Of a stretch of DNA of 64,000 nt, positions 1 through 9,858 are shown one piece after another (positions within the stretch are counted from its first letter, which is position 1; every line of letters starts with the position of its first letter). The DNA is from Aplectana chamaeleonis (taxonomy: Eukaryota; Nematoda; Chromadorea; Rhabditida; Cosmocercidae), in the NCBI GenBank assembly GCA_029168955.1, contig JAPDOI010001517.1, forward strand, positions 62,001 through 126,000. Reading direction: 5' to 3'. The translations under genes were made by a program, and so were the position numbers. The notes beneath the pieces were generated by a model that made no database searches, was not told where the DNA came from, and saw only the letters and a program-made list of their open reading frames with translations.

Positions 1-1958
1 CACTGAGTTTTAAAAGTGGGAAAGATATAACGGCGCAAGTGGATTCGTAATGCGGCTCTTACAAGAACGCTCATGCCTTGGCAAACGTCAAAAGCAAATG
101 TATGAAAGATCGTATGTGAACCATGTTGAGCCACCACAAACAGTCATTCCTGTCGATTCTCAAAACAGGGCTGGGCGCCCTCTTTTCTGTACAGCTGCTC
201 CGCTTTACAAATTTAGTGCTTCGATAGTGATCCCTTTTAAATCGTTTTTGCTGTTCTTTCCAACAATACAATTCCTTTCTAGTCAAGGCCGTGTACGAGT
301 CTTATAGCATCGCTATCTCCTCGTATATGCCATACATTGTCGCTATATTCCTTTTTCTCTTTTCTTAACCATGTTTCGTAGGCCTTTACTCTACAATGAA
401 CCTTATAATTTCTAGGCAAACGGACATCAGATTCGTTTTTTCAGCACCCTAGATTACCCCCTCCATACAGCATTTGGGCAAAAATCGACAATTTTTTTAA
501 AACACCTAAAAATGCATGATGGCATTTTGAGGAAAATACCCTTACCTTTTCACGCAATGTTTCAAAGGCGCTCATAAATCCTTTTTAAGCAGCAAGAGCC
601 TCGGCACGAGACAGTGGATGACAGCTTTTCGAAAATCCGTTCATGCAGATTTGGAATTCGTTTTTGAAACTCTCATATAATTTCGGAGCTTTTTGGAACT
701 GGACTCGGCGCTTTATTTAAAACGCCTCAGTCCAGAAAAAATGCATTTTCCATACGTGTTCGATTTCGAGTAAAGTCATGAGCATGTAGGAGTATAGCCT
801 TTCTCCCTCTCATTTAACAAACAGGTCGAAGAAATGATGCCTATCGGGCCTACCAAGTTGAAGTCTTCTAATCACAATGTTATATTCTGCCAATACCAAT
901 CGCTAAGGCTGCTTGCTCCACCCGGGCTCATGTAAGCGAGAAAGGCTTGCTATTCTCCGATCCCAAGCACAACTTATGCTCTGTATTCGAGGAGGGGAGT
1001 TGTTTGGTCACGCCCACGACAACTCGGCCCGAGGAATCAGGAAACAGCGTAACCTAGTGTTCGGACGATTCAGATTTCGAACAGGCAACGAAAGGCGAAA
1101 AAATTTTTCATTACAAAGGAATTCGAACAAACGAAAGAAGGATGAAATGTTCGACGAAATTTCAAGCGAACGAAATCTGTGAAAAAAATGTTTGACAAAA
1201 TTAGGTCGAACGAACTGAAACGAACAAAAAAATTTCGAAAAATCTTACGAAATTCTTTTCGAAAAATTTAGTTAAAGTACAATTATACTGTCCCCTGCCC
1301 TGTCTTCACTGCCCCACAACCCCGTTACTTTTTGAGATTATCCTATCGCCTCTCGCTCGAGGAGCCATTTCATCACTGACACGAAGGCCTGTCGTTGCCC
1401 CCTCCGATGCATCTGGAGCCAATGAGTCTGTTCCTCTGGGTATTATTATTTTTGGATCGGGTTGATCTGAAACTTACGCTGCAGTTATTATTGTTCAGTT
1501 TATTGATTATTTAAAAAGCAAGGTCCGTTCAAGTTTTTCCAGTATCGAATTTAGGATTAGATAGATTGGGTTCTGGCTAAGCTGAACACCGTCTGGACGT
1601 TTGACAAACTTATTAGTTCTTACTTTCCGAAAAAAAAAACAGCTCTAAAGTAAAGGATTACGGTGTTCACAGCATGATAATCATGCGCCAGAAATGTTTT
1701 CACTGACGTGGCTGGAATAACTTAAAGAAGACCGTAGTTTCCGCCGTTTTGGCTCGTTCATTGAGAGTTGCCTGTAACATACGCTCCGGGATTCAGCGGG
1801 AAATATTTTCAAGAGATCGAGAAATTCTACTCGGACCCTGCCTCTAAGTAATTTATGTGGTTGAACTTGCTATTTTCTATATCTGGACTCACGCTTTCTT
1901 TGATTGCTTTGCTTCAATTATACGTTTACTACGAAAATGTATTAAACTTATTACAGTA
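1..1958. other. Unassigned AT-rich stretch
   Basis: I recognise no gene here. Open frames are short (under 90 codons), overlap on both strands and resemble no family I know. About 400-520 shares wording with a dispersed repeat seen again near 32.3, 41.3 and 51.8 kb (for example the string CATCAGATTCG followed by a similar AT-rich context). The part from about 1,050 to 1,280 is rich in TTCGAA and AAATTTTTC words, like the arrays near 36, 43 and 52 kb. It is best read as decayed repeat DNA next to the PLE array. Confidence 0.5.
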
Positions 1959-2642
1959 ATGTGTTGAACGTTCGTCTGTAGCACGCACTTTGAGGTGGTA
2001 AGATGACTTTATTGACTAACGTTTCGGCGGATTCGCCCTCGTCGGAGTCTGGAAACGGTCAAATTTACTTGTAAAATTAATCGGCCAAATGTAGATACTA
2101 TATACAGAAATTCAGACAAATTTTCCAAAACGAATGGCACGGAAACATGAAGAACTGAGTGGCATACCTGTTCGAAAAGTCCTCAGAAAACCATGTGATC
2201 AGTAAGAACAAACAAAGGTACCACAGAGTGACAGAAAGTACCCTAATCAGAAGCCGAGTCGTGATGTAGGGTTGGAAGGTTCCCGTGTTCATATTTATAC
2301 ACTCGTCCTTCCCGGTTCACCTTGGGATCTCTCGCACTTTGATCCAGTAATGGCTTCCAGCGCTTTTCAGCGCACTAGTCTGGGCCTCCTCCGGCGCCAG
2401 GATCTCCACTCTCACCTCAAAATCATCTCCCTCATGGCGAATTAACCACTGTATGGCAACCCAGTGCAGTGCCGACCCGCGACCTTTCTTTCCCATCTAG
2501 ATGTTCCTGTAATTCGCACTTTGTGTGAGGGGCGAGCCGTTTCGCCGATATACTCCTCACCGCAGCTCTGACATGCATGATAACGTGGATTACGCCCGAA
2601 GCAGCTGCAGTCGCCCTCCCTTGCCTGCTGGGCAGATGACAC
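1959..2642 (-). mobile_element. Inverted 3' fragment of a Penelope-like element
   Basis: Read on the minus strand, this holds the end of a PLE open frame (GIY-YIG nuclease part), its 3' UTR and the ribozyme-bearing terminal repeat. Two minus-strand frames (2,680-2,432 and 2,642-2,442) carry pieces of the nuclease signature, including SCGEEYIGETARP and the EHLDGKERSRVGTALGCH stretch, so the gene is broken by frameshifts. Sequence ends abruptly at 2,642, where a plus-strand PLE copy begins at a different point of the ORF. An inverted partial copy at one end is common for Penelope elements, which insert with complex tandem and inverted structures. The 3' end falls near 1,959, inside the region matching the sequence just upstream of the start codon in intact units. 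Confidence 0.85.
2014..2050 (-). ncRNA. Hammerhead-ribozyme-like core in PLE fragment A
   Basis: Minus-strand reading gives the core CCGACGA (2,045-2,039), a GC hairpin, GAAAC (2,025-2,021) and GTC (2,016-2,014). The order and spacing match the 7,117-7,148 copy. See that entry for the reasoning. Activity is not shown. Confidence 0.5.
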
Positions 2643-2745
2643 ATCAGAGCCGTATTAACATGCACGGGTTTTCTGTACACAGCCTAATGGTTCTTCCTCT
2701 CCTCTCCTTCAAGAAGGAGATATGCCTTGGTTGTAACGTTTTCAA

Positions 2746-3315
2746 ATGGGCGGGCAAATACTTTGCGCAGTTAAGGGGGCTGGCTATGGAGGCCAACGGT
2801 TAGCACCAACGCTTGCTATCGCTTTCATGGCGAAAATCGAGGCACCCGTGCTCGAATCTGTTCCGTTGTTCTACCGGCGCTACATCGATGACTGTCTCAT
2901 AATCTGTTCAACGCAGGAGGAGGTGGACAAATGTTTCGCCCTAATGAACAACCAGTCCAGAGCATACTTCAAAATAACCCGGGAAAAGCCGTCAGCGGGC
3001 GGGTTACCTTTCCTGAACGTCCAAATTAAACTGGTAGGGGGCAGCAAAACCACAAAATGGTACCGCAAACCATCAAGCAAAAATATTCTCGTTCACTGGC
3101 AGTCCGCGCAACCTACACAGACAAAAAGAGCGGTGGTTAAAAACATGTTTCGCACTGCCAAAAATGTCAGGTGTTCTGGCGCAGAAGAGCGTGAGGAGTC
3201 GAAAGGCTTGCCAGCCAAAATTGCGACACTCAACGGCTACAGCGAAACACATTTAGGAAGGACTACGCCCACTCCACGGCGGCCATCGGGGCCGGAACAT
3301 GCAGCCAAGCGATAA
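2746..3315 (+). pseudogene. PLE reverse transcriptase C-terminal part, unit B
   Basis: This frame of about 189 codons covers the RT palm from motif B to the thumb. After some out-of-frame residues it reads RLAPTLAIAFMAKIEAP (motif B region), then FYRRYIDDCLII, in which YIDD holds the catalytic aspartates, then the KWYRKPSSKN thumb region. PLE RTs copy element RNA from a primer at the target. A small insertion near 2,788 breaks the MGQ segment seen in unit D, and further insertions change the frame near 3,170-3,300. No intact start is present because the 5' half is missing. A pseudogene is the best call. Confidence 0.8.
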
Positions 3316-3925
3316 AACCCTGTTCAAAATGCCCTTCATTTCGGAAGAGGTGAGCAGCCGCTATCAGAAAATACGCTTGCGCGGGGCGGAATTGGAAGAC
3401 TCTGTATCTTTACTGACCATCCCTCCCAGTAATTTAAAGCAGCAGTTGGTTCGCAATCGCCAATATGACCGCGCATGCGTTACTCCCACATTGCGTCATC
3501 TGCCCAGCAGGCAAGGAGGGCGACTGCGCTGTTCGGGCGTCATCTACATTATCACATGTCAGAGCTGCGGTGATGAGTATATCGGCGAAACGGCTCGCCC
3601 CTTACATGTGCGAATTAAGGAACACCTAGATGGGAAAGAAAGGTCGCGGGTCGGCACTGCACTGGGCTGCCACAGGGTTAATTGCCATGAGGGAGATGAT
3701 TTTGAGGTGAGAGTGGAGATCCTAGCGCGGGAAGCCCAGATTAGTGCGCGAAAAGCGCTGGAAGCGTTCTGGATCAGTTCGAGAGAACCCAAGGACAACC
3801 GGAAGGACGAGGGTATAAATATAACACGGGAACTCCAACCCTACATCAGATTCGGCTTCTGGATTAGGTACTTTCTGTGCCTCTGGTCCCCGCTTTGTTG
3901 TTCTACTGATCACATGGTTTTCTAA
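3299..3925 (+). pseudogene. PLE GIY-YIG endonuclease domain, unit B
   Basis: The C-terminal part of the PLE polyprotein, in a frame shifted from the RT part. It contains the motif pair GVIYIITCQSCG and EYIGETARPLHVRIKEH, that is the GIY and YIG segments with the conserved arginine and downstream histidine. Further on it has LEAFWISSRE, where the glutamate is the usual catalytic residue region. The upstream Cys-x2-Cys linker seen in unit D (HCVICPAGK) is disrupted here. This nuclease type is the hallmark of canonical Penelope elements and nicks the target DNA. The frame reads on past the normal end (after RFGF) into the 3' UTR because of a small indel. Confidence 0.8.
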
Positions 3926-4059
3926 GGACTTTTGAACAGGTATGCCACTCAGTTCTATGTTTCGGTGCCATTCGTTTTGAAAAATTTGTCTGAATTTCTG
4001 TAGGATAGTATCCACATTTGGCCGATTAATTTTACAAGTAAATTTGACCGTTTCAGACT

Positions 4060-4091
4060 CCGACGAGGGCGAATCCGCCGAAACGTTAGTC
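4060..4091 (+). ncRNA. Hammerhead-ribozyme-like core at PLE unit B/C junction
   Basis: Core CCGACGA at 4,060-4,066, GC stem with a four-base loop, GAAAC at 4,080-4,084 and GTC at 4,089-4,091. It lies 62 nt upstream of the unit C start codon (4,153). Same layout as the unit C/D copy. Confidence 0.55.
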
Positions 4092-5694
4092 AATAATGTC
4101 ATCTTACCACCTCGTGCGTGCTACAGACGGGAACGTTCAACACATTGTTCTGATGCCGAGGTTTATCGAGAATCGAACTTGAGATTATTGCGTGATGTAC
4201 CAGCACGGATTTCCTAACGACTCGTTCAAGAAGCATTGTCTCTCCGACAGAAGATCGTCATGGCGAGACAATCTATCCACTTCCTCCGCCGCTGTTCGAC
4301 CAACAACGTCATCCCGAACTTCATTTCGAAGAAGAGGCTACGTGGACGTTTGCGGAAGGCCGAAGAGCGACCGAAAATACGCAAGATCGAGCTGCAACTT
4401 CTTCGCATCGCTTCTTACGCGACAGGCAAGATCAACTGTTTGTTATGCTGAATAAGTGTAGCTCGAAAGAGCAAAATTGTATATCTGCCTGGGAGTTTTT
4501 GGAGGGGCGCCTTTGGAGGAGGATAGTGGAAGGGTCAAAAAACTATTTTGTGATCGTATTCGGTCTAATGTCAGGTCATCTTTACAAAAGAAATTCAACG
4601 ACATTTCTGAGTACAGCTGACTAATGGCCGCGAAAATGGGATTCGTAGTGTTGTATCTTGTCAAAATCCGGTCAATCAAGGTGTCAGTAGCGTACCATTG
4701 TCCAGAAAACACAAGAGTTACCGTGTTAGGGAAATACTCCTCTGTCCGAAAATCGCACTCGGCAGTCTTACAACTGGGTCCTAGCTTCTCTCCCCTTCTC
4801 AGTGCATTCCTCCTCCCTCTACTTGGCGGTCATGTGATGCGCAGGGTCATCTGGCGGTCTCCAACGAACTTCCAAGATCGACTCCGTTACAGGGCAAGGA
4901 TTGACTGTGGGCTTCCACAAGCGCAGGGCAGGTTCGGGCGTTCCCCCCCATCCCGTTCCCCCAGACGTGTACTTCGCAAGCAGCAAGAGCCCAATATACG
5001 CGCTGATATCAATTTCCCGCCTCTTCACCGATGAAGTTTGTCCAGGGTTCTCCAGGACGGTTTCAAGCAGGCAAAAGCGCTAAAACCTCGTAGCCACTCC
5101 CAAATCCTGGGCTTGAAAGAGGCGTTCGAGAACTTGTGAAGCTTCCAATACTATACGGCTGTCCGTTAGCGACAAAGGAGGAGAATTTGTTTGTGACACC
5201 TCACGATATATGGACGTGGCTATCACCGAGCATCATCTTTCGGATACGTCTATCTATCGTGTAACCTCCGAAAAAGAGTTTAAGTCGCAATACCGCAAGC
5301 TAAACAAGTCCTGGGTTTTGGAAGCAAAATCGTTCCTGGGCTAAAGCGCATCAAGTCGATAATCACGCGTTTGAAAATTGAGGTTCCTACATGTCCAGTA
5401 TTGTACTTGCAAGGATAAAAACCCATAACCCGGGTCAACGGAGGACCTCACACTAATTGGATCCAGCTGCAATCAAGGTCCGCCCCATAATTAGCTGCGT
5501 GGGGGTGGTCCCACCGACCGGATAGGTGGTTTCTCAGCTCAATACTAACCCAGCTTCTTCAATTCATCCTCTAGCGCAACTTACCCAACACTCAAGCCTT
5601 TTCTAGACCTCATTTCCGGTCTGCAAGAACTCAGCAGCAACTGTGTAATGGAATCCTTCGATGTTACAGCGCTCTACACCAACGTTAAGTAACG

Positions 5695-6378
5695 ATGCGG
5701 CTACGGAAGCGGTTTGAGCTTCTAAATCAACATCAGAGCCGTATTAACATGCACGGGTTTTCTGTACACAGCCTAATGGTTCTTCTCAAGGAGTGCCTCG
5801 GTTGTAACGTTTTCAAATGGGCGGGCAAATATTTTGCGCAGTTAAGGGGGCTGGCTATGGGCCAACGGTTAGCACCAACGCTTGCTATCGCTTTCATGGC
5901 GAAAATCGAGGCACCCGTGCTCGAATCTGTTCCGTTGTTCTACCGGCGCTACATCGATGACTGTCTCATAATCTGTTCAACGCAGGAGGAGATGGACAAA
6001 TGTTTCGCCCTAATGAACAACCAGTCAGAGCATATCAAAATAACCCGGGAAAAGCCGTCAGCGGGCTGGTTACCTTTCCTAGACGTCCAAATTAAGCTGG
6101 TAGGGGGCAGCAAAACCACAAAATGGTACCGCAAACCATCAAGCAAAAATATTCTCGTCCACTGGCGGTCCGCGCACCCTACACAGACAAAAAGAGCGGT
6201 GGTTAAAAACATGTTTCGCACCGCTAAAAATGTGTGTTCTGGCGCAGAAGAGCGTGAGGAGTCGAAAAGGCTTGCTAGCCAAATTGCGACACTCAACGGC
6301 TACGAAACACATTTAGGAAGGACTAGGCCCACCCACGGCGGCCATCGGGGCCGGAACATGCAGCAAAAAAGCCGATAA
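5695..6378 (+). pseudogene. PLE reverse transcriptase palm/thumb, unit C
   Basis: This frame of about 227 codons starts just after the motif A region (FDVTALYTNV can be read directly upstream, followed by a frameshift). It contains the MGQRLAPTLAIAF segment (motif B), the YRRYIDDCLII segment (motif C, catalytic aspartates), WLPFLDVQIKLVGG and KWYRKPSSKN. It ends in a frameshift at an A-rich run (about 6,364-6,372), where unit D reads differently. The upstream N-terminal half exists only as fragments in several frames. The family role is target-primed reverse transcription. This copy is not functional as it stands. Confidence 0.85.
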
Positions 6379-6391
6379 AACCCTGTTCAAA

Positions 6392-6922
6392 ATGCCCTTC
6401 ATTTCGGAAGAGGTGAGCAGCGCTATCAGAAAATGCTTGCGCGGGGCGGGATTGGAAGACTCTGTATCTTTACTGACCATCCCTCCCAGTAATTTAAAGC
6501 AGCAGTTGGTTCGCAATCGCCAATATGACCGCGCATGCGTTACCCCACATTGCGTCATCTGCCCAGCAGGCAAGGAGGGCGACTGCGCTGCTTCGGGCGT
6601 AATCTATGTTATCACATGTCAGAGCTGCGGTGAGGAGTATATCGGCGAAACGGCTCGCCCCTTACATGTGCGAATTAAGGAACACCTAGATGGGAAAGAA
6701 AGGTCGCGGGTCGGCACTGCACTGGGTTGCCACAGGGTTAATTGCCATGAGGGAGATGATTTTGAGGTGAGAGTGGAGATCCTAGCGCGGGAGGCCCAGA
6801 CTAGTGCGCGAAAAGCGCTGGAAGCATTCTGGATCAGTGCGAGAGATCCCAAGGTCAACCGGAAGGACGAGGGTATAAATATAACACGGGAACTCCAACC
6901 CTACATCAGATTCGGCTTCTGA
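6392..6922 (+). pseudogene. PLE GIY-YIG endonuclease domain, unit C
   Basis: About 176 codons with HCVICPAGKEGDC (two cysteine pairs that form a zinc-binding linker), GVIYVITCQSCGEEYIGETARP (GIY and YIG segments), RIKEHLDGKERSR and LEAFWISARDPK. The normal C-terminus RELQPYIRFGF is present, followed by a stop at about 6,920. The frame is separate from the RT frame only because of the indel near 6,370. In the intact protein this domain follows the RT directly and supplies the nick that primes reverse transcription. Confidence 0.85.
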
Positions 6923-7116
6923 TTAGGGTACTTTCTGTCACTCTGGTACCTTTGTTGTTCTACTGATCACATGGTTTTCTGAGGACTTTTGAACAGGTAT
7001 GCCACTCAGTTCTATGTTTCCGTGCCATTCGTTTTGGAAAATTTGTCTGAATTTCTGTAGGATAGTATCTACATTTGGCCGATTAATTTTACAAGTAAAT
7101 TTGACCGTTTCAGACT

Positions 7117-7148
7117 CCGACGAGGGCGAATCCGCCGAAACGTTAGTC
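7117..7148 (+). ncRNA. Hammerhead-ribozyme-like core upstream of PLE unit D
   Basis: Seen in the sequence: CCGACGA (7,117-7,123), one purine, GGCG, loop AATC, CGCC, GAAAC (7,137-7,141), GTTA, GTC (7,146-7,148). This follows the hammerhead order C-U-G-A-N-G-A, stem II, G-A-A-A-C, short stem III, then the G-U-C cleavage triplet, but with C in place of the core U. Stem III would be only two base pairs (AC with GT), as in the minimal hammerheads reported for Penelope elements. Stem I pairing is weak by eye. A cut after GTC would leave an RNA starting 59 nt before the ATG at 7,208. The same core appears in every unit junction here and in a distant PLE family at 30.0 and 31.1 kb. Confidence 0.6.
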
Positions 7149-7207
7149 AATAATGTCATCTTACCACCTCGTGCGTGCTACAGACGGACGTTCAACACAT
7201 TGTTCTG

Positions 7208-8659
7208 ATGCCGAGGTTTATCGAGAATCGAACTTGGAGATTATTGCGTGATGTACCAGCACGATTTCAACGACTCGTTCAAGAAGCATTGTCTCTCCGA
7301 CAGAAGATCGTCATGGCGAGACAATCTATCCACTTCCTCCGCCGCTGTCTGACCAACAACGTCATCCCGAACTTCATTTCGAAGAAGAGGCTACGTGACG
7401 TTTGCGGAAGGCCGAAGAGCGACCCGAAAATACGCAAGATCGAGCTGCAACTTCTTCGCATCGCTTTACGCGACAGGCAAGATCAACTGTTTGTTATGCC
7501 GAATAAGTGTAGCTCGAAAGAGCAAAATTGTATAGAGTTTTTGGAGGGGCGCCTTTGGAGGAGGATAGTGGAAGGGTCAAAAACTATTTGTGATCGTATT
7601 CGGTCTAATGTCAGGTCATCTTTACAAAAGAAATTCAACGACATTCTGAGTACAGCTAATGGCCGCGAAAATGGGATTCGTAGTGTTGTATCTTGTCAAA
7701 ATCCGGTCAATCAAGGTGTCAGTAGCGTACCATTGTCAGAAAACACAAGAGTTACCGTGTTAGGAAATACTCCTCTGTCCGAAAATGCACTCGCAGTCTT
7801 ACAACTGGGTCCTAGCTTCTCTCCTTCTCAGTGCATCTCTACTTATGTGATGCGCAGGGTCATCTGCGGTCTCCACGAACTTCAAGATCGACTCCGTTAC
7901 AGGGCAATGATTGACTGTGGGCCCACAAGCGCAGGGCAGGTTCGGGCGTTAACCCCCATCCCGTTCCCGCAGACGTTTTTCAAGCAGCAAGAGCCCAATA
8001 TACGCGCTGATATCAATTTCCGCCTCTTCACCGATGAAGTTTTCAGGGTTCTCAGACGGTTTCAAGCAGGCAAAAGCGCTAAAAACCTCAGCCACTCCCA
8101 AATCCTGGGCTTGAAAGAGGTTCGAGAACTTGTGGCTTCCAATACTATACGGCTGTCCGTTAGCGACAAAGGAGGAGAATTTGTTGTGACACCTCACGAT
8201 ATGGACGTGGCTATCACCGAGCATCATCTTTCGGATACGTCTATCTATCGTGTAACCTCCGAAAAAGAGTTTAAGTCGCAATACCGCAAGCTAAACAAGT
8301 CCTGGGTTTTGGAAGCAAAATCGTCTGGGCTAGCTCAGTCGATAATCACGCGTTTGAAAATTGAGGTTCCTACTCGTCCAGTATTGTACTTGCTGATAAA
8401 AACCCATAAATTCGGGTCAACGGAGGACCTCACACTAATTGATCCAGCTGCAATCAAGGTCCGCCCCATAATTAGCTGCGTGGGTGGTCCCACCGACCGG
8501 ATAGGGTGGTTTCTCAGCTCAATACTAACCCAGCTTCTTCAATTCATCCCAGCGCACTTACCCAACACTCGCCTTTCTAGACCATTTCCGGTCTGCAGAA
8601 CTCAGCAGCAACTGTGTAATCGAATCGTTCGATGTTACAGCGGTCTACACCAACGTTAG
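7208..8659 (+). CDS. PLE polyprotein, N-terminal region and RT motifs 1-3 (unit D)
   Basis: About 480 codons. Residues 1-300 are basic and mostly helical, with no domain I can name. From about residue 320 the RT begins: SDKGGEFVVTPHD is the fingers motif, LYLLIKTHK and KVRPIISCVGGPTDRIGWF are the RT motifs typical of Penelope. After about residue 455 (LPNT) small deletions push the frame off and it ends at a false stop. The true continuation (motif A, SFDVTAVYTNV, about 8,625-8,657) lies in another frame just upstream of the next ORF. As a retroelement protein it would act with its own RNA in the nucleus. An internal frame opening at 7,175 adds 11 unconserved residues. Confidence 0.8.
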   Translation: MPRFIENRTWRLLRDVPARFQRLVQEALSLRQKIVMARQSIHFLRRCLTNNVIPNFISKKRLRDVCGRPKSDPKIRKIELQLLRIALRDRQDQLFVMPNKCSSKEQNCIEFLEGRLWRRIVEGSKTICDRIRSNVRSSLQKKFNDILSTANGRENGIRSVVSCQNPVNQGVSSVPLSENTRVTVLGNTPLSENALAVLQLGPSFSPSQCISTYVMRRVICGLHELQDRLRYRAMIDCGPTSAGQVRALTPIPFPQTFFKQQEPNIRADINFRLFTDEVFRVLRRFQAGKSAKNLSHSQILGLKEVRELVASNTIRLSVSDKGGEFVVTPHDMDVAITEHHLSDTSIYRVTSEKEFKSQYRKLNKSWVLEAKSSGLAQSIITRLKIEVPTRPVLYLLIKTHKFGSTEDLTLIDPAAIKVRPIISCVGGPTDRIGWFLSSILTQLLQFIPAHLPNTRLSRPFPVCRTQQQLCNRIVRCYSGLHQR

Positions 8660-8720
8660 TAACGATGCGGCTACGGAAGCGGTTTTTGAGCTTCTAAATC
8701 AACATCAGAGCCGTATTAAC

Positions 8721-9053
8721 ATGCACGGGTTTTCTGTACACAGCCTAATGGTTCTTCTCAAGGAGTGCCTCGGTTGTAACGTTTTCAAATGGGCGGGCAA
8801 ATATTTTGCGCAGTTAAGGGGGCTGGCTATGGGCCAACGGTTAGCACCAACGCTTGCTATCGCTTTCATGGCGAAAATCGAGGCACCCGTGCTCGAATCT
8901 GTTCCGTTGTTCTACCGGCGCTACATCGATGACTGTCTCATAATCTGTTCAACGCAGGAGGAGATGGACAAATGTTTCGCCCTAATGAACAACCAGTCAG
9001 AGCATATCAAAATAACCCGGGAAAAGCCGTCAGCGGGCTGGTTACCTTTCTAG
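8721..9053 (+). CDS. PLE RT palm with YIDD (unit D)
   Basis: 110 codons continuing the RT. MGQRLAPTLAIAF is motif B, and YIDD at 8,922-8,933 is motif C with the two metal-binding aspartates. The frame is open upstream to about 8,600, including SFDVTAVYTNV (motif A), so the annotated Met is internal. It ends early at a TAG created by loss of one C at about 9,050. Unit C reads straight through the same place (WLPFLDVQ). Confidence 0.82.
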   Translation: MHGFSVHSLMVLLKECLGCNVFKWAGKYFAQLRGLAMGQRLAPTLAIAFMAKIEAPVLESVPLFYRRYIDDCLIICSTQEEMDKCFALMNNQSEHIKITREKPSAGWLPF

Positions 9054-9858
9054 ACGTCCAAATTAAGCTGGTAGGGGGCAGCAAAACCACAAAATGGTAC
9101 CGCAAACCATCAAGCAAAAATAGTCTCGTCCACTGGCGGTCCGCGCACCCTACACAGACAAAAAGAGCGGTGGTCAAAAACATGTTTCGCACCGCTAAAA
9201 ATGTGTGTTCTGGCGCAGAAGAGCGTGAGGAGTCGAAAAGGCTTGCTAGCCAAATTGCGACACTCAACGGCTACGAAACACATTTAGGAAGGACTAGGCC
9301 CACCCACGGCGGCCATCGGGGCCGGAACATGCAGCCAAGCGATGAAACCCTGTTCAAAATGCCCTTCATTTCGGAAGAGGTGAGCAGCGCTATCAGAAAA
9401 TGCTTGCGCGGGGCGGGATTGGAAGACACTGTATCTTTACTGACCATCACTCCCAGTAATTTAAAGCAGCAGTTGGTTCGCAATCGCCAATATGACCGCG
9501 CATGCGTTACCCCACATTGCGTCATCTGCCCAGCAGGCAAGGAGGACGACTGCGCTGCTTCGGGCGTAATCTACGTTATCACATGTCAGAGCTGCGGTGA
9601 GGAGTATATCGGCGAAACGGCTCGCCCCTTACATGTGCGAATTAAGGAACACCTAGATGGGAAAGAAAGGTCGCGGGTCGGCACTGCACTGGGTTGCCAC
9701 AGGGTTGATTGCCATGAGGGAGATGATTTTGAGGTGAGAGTGGAGATCCTAGCGCGGGAGGCCCAGACTAGTGCGCGGAAAGCGGTGGAAGCATTCTGGA
9801 TCAGTGCGAGAGCTCCCAAGGTCAACCGGAAGGACGAGGGTATAAATATAACACGGGA
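9048..9858 (+). CDS. PLE RT thumb and GIY-YIG endonuclease (unit D)
   Basis: The frame shifts by one base at about 9,050 and then runs without a stop through FLDVQIKLVGG, the thumb, HCVICPAGKEDDC (cysteine linker), GVIYVITC, EYIGETARPLHVRIKEH and EAFWISAR. At 9,858 the transposon insertion starts, so the ORF continues into foreign sequence as far as the stop at 10,081, and about 220 bp of the long frame is not PLE. The missing C-terminal residues (RELQPYIR-like) lie at 12,053 onward. The catalytic GIY and YIG residues are intact. Confidence 0.82.
9849..9858 (+). repeat. 10-bp target site duplication, left
   Basis: TAACACGGGA at 9,849-9,858 is repeated exactly at 12,053-12,062. Both lie in the PLE ORF tail and rejoin the sequence found uninterrupted in units B and C. 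Confidence 0.92.

Larger units (their letters stand above)
2643..4152 (+). mobile_element. Penelope-like element, partial unit B
   Basis: First plus-strand unit of the tandem array. It lacks the N-terminal half and starts inside the RT domain. It carries RT motif C (YIDD, in the context FYRRYIDDCLII), the C-terminal GIY-YIG nuclease, the 3' UTR and a ribozyme-like core at 4,060-4,091, and then runs into the start codon of unit C at 4,153. Compared with unit D it holds many extra 1-4 nt insertions that break the frame, so it is a dead copy or a stretch of noisy sequence. Confidence 0.85.
4153..7207 (+). mobile_element. Penelope-like element, unit C (full length, broken)
   Basis: Second plus-strand unit, from its start codon (MPRF-like, 4,153) to the next start codon (7,208), giving a repeat period of 3,055 bp. 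The 5' half (4,153-5,690) has many single and short insertions relative to unit D, and no long frame survives there. The 3' half (from about 5,695) is nearly identical to unit D and keeps long frames. The sharp change in quality at about 5,690 is unusual. Head-to-tail PLE tandems in which the end of one unit serves as the start of the next are known for this class. Confidence 0.88.
7208..9858 (+). mobile_element. Penelope-like element, unit D (best copy), main part
   Basis: The cleanest unit. The coding region runs from the ATG at 7,208 to about 9,858, where it is split by a 2,194-bp insertion. The last few codons and 3' UTR resume at 12,053. The polyprotein order is a basic N-terminal region, RT, a cysteine linker and GIY-YIG. 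It has small deletions that shift the frame near 8,560-8,595 and at about 9,050, so it is inactive unless these are sequencing errors. Start choice: MPRFIENRTW is conserved as MPSFIESRTW in the second PLE family at 31,147, which supports this ATG over the one at 7,175. Confidence 0.9.
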
